Source of the DNA: Deltaproteobacteria bacterium
GTDB taxonomy: Bacteria; Desulfobacterota_B; Binatia; Binatales; Binataceae
Assembly (NCBI GenBank): GCA_021827465.1
Contig: JAKAVX010000034.1
Coordinates: 1-12,256 of the forward strand
Reading direction: 5' to 3'
Length of the DNA stretch: 12,256 nt
The notes beneath the pieces were generated by a model that worked only from the letters and a program-made list of their open reading frames with translations, made no database searches and was not told where the DNA came from. The first letter of the stretch is position 1; the number at the start of each line of letters is the position of its first letter. Both the position numbers and the translations under genes were made by a program. Positions 7,545-12,256 of the stretch are shown here, piece after piece.

Positions 7545-8399
7545 GTGAAGCGAACTCTTCTTTGGCGCTACCGCGTGGTGATTTCCTGCGGGGCGCTGAT
7601 GATCGTTTCGCTGCACATGCTTTCGACCCGGCTCGGCCCGGACGGCCTCGAATCGTGGTCCACGGCGATTCTGTTCGAAGCGCTGCGGCCTTTCCAAACT
7701 TCCATCACGCGCCTGGGACAAGGCGGAACCGGCCTGATTCACGATTATCTTGACCTCGTCAACGTCCACCGGGAAAATCAGCGGCTCCGGCTTGAACTGG
7801 CAAGGGTCAAAACCGAGAAAACCCGCCTCGCAGAGCTGGAGGCCGAGAACCATCGACTTGCGCAACTGATCGAACTCCGCCAGGCGCTCAACCTCTCGGC
7901 GGTTGCCGCCGACGTGATCGGCGCCGACGCAACCGGCCTCTCGCGCACCCTGATTCTCGGCCAGGGAACGGACAGCGGGCTCAAGCCCGGGATGGCGGTG
8001 GTGTCTGTGCAGGGGGTGGTTGGCAAGATAATCGCCGCGAGCACTCATGCTTCGCGCGTGCTGCTGATCGACGACCACAACTCGGCGCTGGACGCCTTCG
8101 ATCAGCGAAGCCGGACCCGCGGTATCGTGGCCGGCGTAGTGGACGACGGCCTCATCATGAAGTACGTGGGGCGCACTGATGACGTCAAACCGGGGGACAG
8201 CGTGATTACTTCGGGTCTGGACGGAATCTTTCCGCGCGGTTTGCTGATCGGATCGGTAAAGGAGATCGGACGCGACGCTCCGGGGCTGTTTCTGAAAGTC
8301 TCGATCAAGCCGGCGGTCGATTTCCGCAGGCTCGAGCAGGTACTGGTGATCACGCAGACGCCGCCCAAGCTGACCAGCGGCAAGAAAGCCAAGAGCTGA
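7545..8399 (+). CDS. mreC: Rod shape-determining protein MreC
   Basis: A 284-residue bitopic membrane protein that links MreB filaments to PBP2 and RodA and activates PBP2 from the periplasm. A short basic cytoplasmic start (KRTLLWRYR) is followed by one membrane segment at about residues 9-28, a coiled coil at about 70-112 (VHRENQRLRLELARVKTEK region), and the paired beta-barrel domain from about 119 to 270 with DSVITSGLDGIFPRGLLIG at 218-236, a family hallmark. The last residues are lysine-rich. The GTG at 7545 is preceded by CAGGG at a good distance. It is followed by mreD after five bases. Confidence 0.95.
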   Translation: MKRTLLWRYRVVISCGALMIVSLHMLSTRLGPDGLESWSTAILFEALRPFQTSITRLGQGGTGLIHDYLDLVNVHRENQRLRLELARVKTEKTRLAELEAENHRLAQLIELRQALNLSAVAADVIGADATGLSRTLILGQGTDSGLKPGMAVVSVQGVVGKIIAASTHASRVLLIDDHNSALDAFDQRSRTRGIVAGVVDDGLIMKYVGRTDDVKPGDSVITSGLDGIFPRGLLIGSVKEIGRDAPGLFLKVSIKPAVDFRRLEQVLVITQTPPKLTSGKKAKS

Positions 8400-8404
8400 G
8401 CCCG

Positions 8405-8911
8405 GTGCGACTGCTGCTCCTGTTCGGCATTGCGCTGCTGATATGCCTTGCGATCCAGACCACTGCCCCGCTTTGGTTCCCGATTCGCGCGCTGGTGCCA
8501 AACCTGGTGGTGATTCTCGCGGTTGATCTCGGACTGCGCCATCATGGCGTGCTGCCGGCCGCGATGGCGTTCGGGATGGGCTATGCGGTCGACGTATTCT
8601 CGGGCACTCACCTCGGACTCAACGCGTTGTTCATGACAATGGGGTATCTGGTGACCTATGAAGTCTCCAGCCGCCTGATGATGACCAACGCGATGGTGGG
8701 CGCGGTCGCGGTGTTCCTGGGCGCGATGGTGACGAGCGCAAGCCAGGCCGGGATTGGCCGTGCGACAGGAACGTCGGGCGAGTTCCAGGCGATGATTCCC
8801 GCGCTGCTGGTGCAAGCGGCGGTCAGCGCCGCCCTGGCGCCGCTGGTTTTCTCGATACTCGCGAGGTTAAAGCGCGCGATCGGATTGCGCGCAAAGGCCG
8901 AGCGTGAATAG
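8405..8911 (+). CDS. mreD: Rod shape-determining protein MreD
   Basis: A 168-residue integral membrane protein of the MreD family, which joins MreB, MreC, RodA and PBP2 in the elongation complex. The sequence is almost entirely hydrophobic, with about five predicted helices (roughly residues 2-20, 32-48, 52-68, 75-92, 98-115 and a last one near 127-150; the exact count is uncertain), and has the family-typical VPNLVVILAVDLGLRHH and GYAVDVFSG stretches. The charged tail RLKRAIGLRAKAERE should be cytoplasmic. Sequence conservation in this family is low, so identity rests partly on position: it begins with a GTG five bases after mreC and ends 39 bases before the PBP2 gene. Confidence 0.9.
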   Translation: MRLLLLFGIALLICLAIQTTAPLWFPIRALVPNLVVILAVDLGLRHHGVLPAAMAFGMGYAVDVFSGTHLGLNALFMTMGYLVTYEVSSRLMMTNAMVGAVAVFLGAMVTSASQAGIGRATGTSGEFQAMIPALLVQAAVSAALAPLVFSILARLKRAIGLRAKAERE

Positions 8912-8950
8912 ATAGAGGCACGTAGTAACTCTTCCGGGAATTTCCTTCCG

Positions 8951-10840
8951 GTGGCGAAATTTCGCCCCAAGAAGAAACGTCGTCCAGTCCCCAAGCTGGA
9001 GCCTCGAATTGCCGTCATCTCAGCATTGATGATGACCGTGATGGCGGTGGTTGGCGCTCGACTCTATTATTTGCAAGTAATCAAGAATCCGGAATTTGCG
9101 CACCTTGCCGACCGCAACCGAATCCGCATCCGTCGCCTTCCGGCGCCGCGCGGATTGGTCTTCGACAGCCGCCATCGCCCGCTCGTCAACACTCGCCCGT
9201 CGTTCAACGCGGTGCTCGTTCCCGAGGATTCCGACAACCTCTCGCAGACTATCGAAAGGCTTCAGAAACTGCTCGGTGACGACGACATCGCGGGGAAAGT
9301 GGTGGACGCCGAGCAGAACGGCAGGGCGCCCTACGAACTGATCACCGTAGATGAGAATCTCGATTGGCAGCAGGTCGTCGCGCTCGAAACCCATCAGCTT
9401 GACCTGGCCGGCGTGAGCCTGGAGATAACGCCCGCACGGCACTACATCTACGGAGACCTGGCCGCGCACCTGCTCGGTTACGTGGGCGAGGTCTCGCGCA
9501 ACGATCTCTTGCGCCTGACCAGCTACCGGATGGGCGACGACATCGGCAAATTCGGCCTCGAACGGGGATGGGAGCCGTATCTGCGCGGCACTCCGGGCGG
9601 CGAGGAAATCGAAGTCGACGCGGTCGGACGAAGGCTTCGAGTTCTAAGGGAAATTCCCGACCGGCCCGGCGAAAGCGTGGTCCTGAGCCTCGATCTCGAC
9701 GTCCAAGAGGCCGCCGAGCAGGCGATGCAGGGCAAGAATGGCGCCTTGGTCGCGATGGACCCGAACACCGGCTATATCATCGCGATGGTGAGCCATCCCG
9801 CCTTCGACCCGAACACTTTCGTCGGCGGCATCACTCCCGCGAACTGGCACAAGCTTATAACCGACCCCGAACATCCGCTTCAAGATCGAGTCATCCAGGG
9901 CATTTATCCGCCCGGCTCAACCTTTAAGCTGGTGGATTCGATAGCTGGGATGGAGGAGCACACGCTCACTCCCGACACCACCTATTTTTGCCCTGGAGGG
10001 ATGTGGTACGGCGGGCGCGAATACCACTGCTGGCGCAAGGGCGGCCACGGCACGATCGCGCTGCATCGTGCGATCGTCTCGTCGTGCGATGTGTACTTCT
10101 ATAATGTCGGTATCCATCTCGGCATCGACCGCCTGGCGCATTGGGCGCACTTGATGGGTCTCGGCCGCAAGACCGGAATTGCACTGCATGGCGAAAGTGC
10201 CGGCATAATGCCATCGTCAGGCTGGAAAGAGCGCGCGTATCATCAGCCCTGGTATCCTGCCGAGACCCTTTCGGTGGCGATCGGCCAGGGCTACGTCGCT
10301 GTTACGCCGATCCAGATGGCACAGGTTGTCTCGGAAATCGCCAACGGCGGAATCCGCTACAAGCCGCAGTTCGTCCGCTACGTCGAAGGGCTCGACGGCC
10401 ACGTAATCAAGGCCTACCCGCCCGTGGTCGAGGCCCGGCTCAATATCGACCCGAAGTTCTTGCAGACCGTGCGCGACGCCATGGCGGGCGTGGTCAACAG
10501 TCCCTGGGGCACCGCGCATCGAGTCCACCTGGACAATGTCACCGTGTGCGCGAAGACCGGCACCGCGCAGGTGATCGGAGCGGGAAAGGCGGGAGTGCGT
10601 GTCGGCGAGCCCGAAGGTGAGATCCCGGTCAAATATCGCGACCATGGATGGCTCGTCGCGTTTGCTCCGGAGGACCATCCGCAGATAGCGGTTGCGTGCG
10701 TGATCGAACACGGCGGACACGGCGGAAGCTCAGCCGGGCCAGTTGTCCATGACGTGCTCCAGAAATTCTTCGAACTCTACCCGCCTAACGCACCGCAACT
10801 TGCCGGCAAACCGGAGGCGGCCGACGTGGCCGCTCGTTAA
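8951..10840 (+). CDS. mrdA: Penicillin-binding protein 2, peptidoglycan transpeptidase of the elongasome
   Basis: A 629-residue class B PBP that cross-links peptide stems in lateral wall synthesis together with RodA. A basic cytoplasmic start (residues 1-18) precedes one membrane segment at about 20-41, the pedestal (PBP dimer) domain to about 230, and the transpeptidase domain at about 260-608. The active-site motifs are S323-T-F-K326, S378-C-D380 and K535-T-G537, all as expected for PBP2. C360, H366 and C379 sit where PBP2 proteins have a zinc site, with C347 a possible fourth ligand. The GTG at 8951 is chosen because the basic N terminus starts there; the upstream GGGAA is weak and a 14-base perfect palindrome covers the start. 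It is followed by rodA after 15 bases. Confidence 0.95.
   Translation: MAKFRPKKKRRPVPKLEPRIAVISALMMTVMAVVGARLYYLQVIKNPEFAHLADRNRIRIRRLPAPRGLVFDSRHRPLVNTRPSFNAVLVPEDSDNLSQTIERLQKLLGDDDIAGKVVDAEQNGRAPYELITVDENLDWQQVVALETHQLDLAGVSLEITPARHYIYGDLAAHLLGYVGEVSRNDLLRLTSYRMGDDIGKFGLERGWEPYLRGTPGGEEIEVDAVGRRLRVLREIPDRPGESVVLSLDLDVQEAAEQAMQGKNGALVAMDPNTGYIIAMVSHPAFDPNTFVGGITPANWHKLITDPEHPLQDRVIQGIYPPGSTFKLVDSIAGMEEHTLTPDTTYFCPGGMWYGGREYHCWRKGGHGTIALHRAIVSSCDVYFYNVGIHLGIDRLAHWAHLMGLGRKTGIALHGESAGIMPSSGWKERAYHQPWYPAETLSVAIGQGYVAVTPIQMAQVVSEIANGGIRYKPQFVRYVEGLDGHVIKAYPPVVEARLNIDPKFLQTVRDAMAGVVNSPWGTAHRVHLDNVTVCAKTGTAQVIGAGKAGVRVGEPEGEIPVKYRDHGWLVAFAPEDHPQIAVACVIEHGGHGGSSAGPVVHDVLQKFFELYPPNAPQLAGKPEAADVAAR
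8953..8966. repeat. Perfect 14-base palindrome over the mrdA start
   Basis: GGCGAAATTTCGCC begins at the third base of the mrdA GTG and is its own reverse complement. As RNA it could fold a 5-base stem with an AAUU loop right at the start codon. Upstream, CTTCCGG occurs twice (8931-8937 and 8945-8951). It may affect initiation, act as an operator, or be chance. Confidence 0.6.
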
Positions 10841-10855
10841 ACAGGTGGGAGCGCG

Positions 10856-11962
10856 ATGCCGCTAATCGATCGGCGTCTTCTGAGTCACTTCGACTGGACC
10901 CTGTTCGCCATCGTCCTGATGCTCGAAGGCCTCGGCCTGCTCACGGTGCTGAGCGCGTCGTACGTTCCGTCCGCGCACAGGATGGATCCGCTGTTCGTTC
11001 GCCAGTTGGTCTGGATTGGAGTCGGCACGCTCCTGATAGTTGGCGCGGTGCTGTTCGATTACCGCTCGCTTATCGGCTACTCCTACCCGCTGTACGTGGC
11101 CACTTTGCTGCTGCTGATAGCGGTCGAAGTGATAGGCCATTCGAGCGGTGGGTCGCGGCGATGGATAAATCTGCGATTGTTCAAGCTGGAGCCCTCGGAA
11201 CTGGCGAAGATCGCGGTCATGTTCGTGATGGTTCGTTACTTCCGGCTCGAGCCGCCACCGGGCGGATGGGGTCTTCGTCATCTGATAATTCCGTTCCTGT
11301 TGCTCGGAGTGCCGACTGGCCTGGTGCTCAAGCAGCCCGATCTCGGCACCGCGATCGTGCTGGTTCTTATTACCGGAACTCTGCTCTTCGTAAGCGGGCT
11401 CAACTGGCGCGTGATGGCGGCGTTGGTGATGGCGGGAATGCTCGCGGCGCCGCTTAGCTGGCATTACCTGAAGCCCTATCAGCGGGTCCGCTTGGTCAGC
11501 TTCATCGATCCGCAGGCCGACCCGCTCGGCTCGGGCTATCACATAATCCAGTCCGAGATCGCAATCGGAGGGGGCGGCAGTTGGGGCAAAGGTTACATGA
11601 AAGGAACCCAGGCGCGGCTCAATTTCCTTCCCGAGGAAACGACCGACTTCATTTTCGCCGTCTACGCTGAGGAATTTGGCCTGGCGGGTTCTCTTTTGCT
11701 GCTCGGGCTTTACGCCTGCCTGATCGGGCGCGGCCTCTGGATCGCCCGGCACGCGCGCGACCGCTTCGGCTCGCTTCTCGCGATCGGGATTACCGGGATG
11801 ATCTTCTGGCAGGTGGCGATCAACATGATGATGACGACCGGGATGCTGCCGGTGGTGGGAATCCCGTTACCGATGATCAGCTATGGAGGCTCGTCGATGC
11901 TCATCACGATGGCCGGCATGGGCCTCCTGATAAGTATCAACGCCCGACGGCACACGTTCTGA
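10856..11962 (+). CDS. rodA: RodA, SEDS peptidoglycan glycosyltransferase of the elongasome
   Basis: A 368-residue SEDS-family polymerase that joins lipid II into glycan strands in partnership with PBP2. About ten membrane helices are predicted. Family signatures: GSRRWINL at residues 99-106, EPSELAKIA at 112-120, KQPDLGTA at 159-166, the large loop with GYHIIQSEIAIGGGGSWGKG, and FLPEETTDFIFAVYAEEFG at 257-275, where D264 matches the catalytic aspartate of E. coli RodA. The end GIPLPMISYGGSS is typical. The ATG at 10856 has GGTGGGAG just upstream. It is the last gene of the shape cluster; 111 bases separate it from the next gene. Confidence 0.96.
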   Translation: MPLIDRRLLSHFDWTLFAIVLMLEGLGLLTVLSASYVPSAHRMDPLFVRQLVWIGVGTLLIVGAVLFDYRSLIGYSYPLYVATLLLLIAVEVIGHSSGGSRRWINLRLFKLEPSELAKIAVMFVMVRYFRLEPPPGGWGLRHLIIPFLLLGVPTGLVLKQPDLGTAIVLVLITGTLLFVSGLNWRVMAALVMAGMLAAPLSWHYLKPYQRVRLVSFIDPQADPLGSGYHIIQSEIAIGGGGSWGKGYMKGTQARLNFLPEETTDFIFAVYAEEFGLAGSLLLLGLYACLIGRGLWIARHARDRFGSLLAIGITGMIFWQVAINMMMTTGMLPVVGIPLPMISYGGSSMLITMAGMGLLISINARRHTF

Positions 11963-11978
11963 GGTTGCCGCGGTGTAG

Positions 11979-12007
11979 TTAGGGGGTGCCGCGCGTCCTG
12001 CTATATT
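11979..12007 (+). promoter_or_regulatory. Candidate promoter for the downstream unrecognised gene
   Basis: TATATT at 12002-12007 (five of six -10 matches) has TTAGGG 17 bases upstream at 11979-11984 as a poor -35. A 6-base GC hairpin with a CTT loop follows (12020-12034) without a T run, so it is not a normal terminator. The site suggests the next gene may be transcribed apart from rodA. Confidence 0.35.
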
Positions 12008-12073
12008 CCTATGCGTTGACGCCGCCTTGCGGCGCCGACTGTGTATCCCAGCAAACAGCGAGGAATCTTCGCC

Positions 12074-12256
12074 ATGGCGCGAGCAAACAAGTTCGACGGT
12101 ATCGATCAGCAGATTTTCGAAGCCCATCGCCGCTACCTTGAAATCATGGAAGAGCAGAGGCTCGATTCGATAAGCGCTGAGACCAAAGAGCATTACCTGC
12201 GGATGCTGACGTCGCTGACCGACAAACTCGCCCTGCCGAGCAAGCCGCTGTCCGAG
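12074..12256 (+). CDS. Unrecognised helical protein, N-terminal part (runs off right edge)
   Basis: An open frame starts at the ATG at 12074 and is still open at the window end, giving 61 residues. AGGAA eight bases upstream is a good ribosome site. The visible part is hydrophilic and probably all helical (DQQIFEAHRRYLEIMEEQR and TKEHYLRMLTSLTDKLALP segments), with no cysteines, signal peptide or membrane segment. I do not recognise a family. It follows rodA in the same direction but with a 111-base gap and a possible promoter of its own, so a role in cell shape should not be assumed. Confidence 0.6.
   Translation, partial: MARANKFDGIDQQIFEAHRRYLEIMEEQRLDSISAETKEHYLRMLTSLTDKLALPSKPLSE

Overview
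The window looks like ordinary bacterial chromosome: high GC (about 60% or more by eye), tightly packed, with no mobile element, CRISPR array, rRNA or tRNA that I can see. The gene set (a DksA-type zinc-finger regulator, GalU, LarC, QueE, a PpiD-like membrane chaperone and the MreBCD-PBP2-RodA shape cluster) suggests a Gram-negative bacterium, perhaps an uncultured deltaproteobacterial or Binatota-like lineage. That placement is inference from gene style and not proven here.

Layout: (1) On the minus strand, dksA is followed by galU, which runs off the left edge. A good sigma70-type promoter lies just upstream of dksA. (2) Diverging from it on the plus strand is larC (nickel-pincer cofactor synthesis), one base away from queE (7-deazaguanine/queuosine pathway). 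A small two-helix membrane protein with a zinc ribbon follows, then a hairpin region and a small unrecognised protein with a Cys-rich motif. (3) Converging from the right on the minus strand is a ppiD-like peptidyl-prolyl isomerase/chaperone gene followed by an alpha/beta hydrolase. The ppiD-like gene is cut by an in-frame TAG. Reading resumes in the same frame for 163 codons with clear family-like sequence. (4) Diverging from ppiD on the plus strand is the elongasome operon mreB, mreC, mreD, mrdA (PBP2), rodA, all with small gaps. (5) The start of an unrecognised helical protein runs off the right edge.

How the genes work together: MreB filaments, MreC and MreD organise the RodA glycosyltransferase and PBP2 transpeptidase to build the lateral cell wall. 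The divergent ppiD-like gene would act at the periplasmic face of the inner membrane, helping exported proteins fold. DksA tunes transcription with ppGpp, and GalU supplies UDP-glucose for envelope glycans. LarC and QueE are cofactor and tRNA-modification enzymes with no evident link to each other beyond translational coupling.

I found no convincing new multi-gene system. The points most worth a second look are the in-frame TAG in ppiD, which falls at the boundary between two degenerate repeats, the two small unrecognised Cys-motif proteins, and a Cys-rich probable metal site in PBP2.
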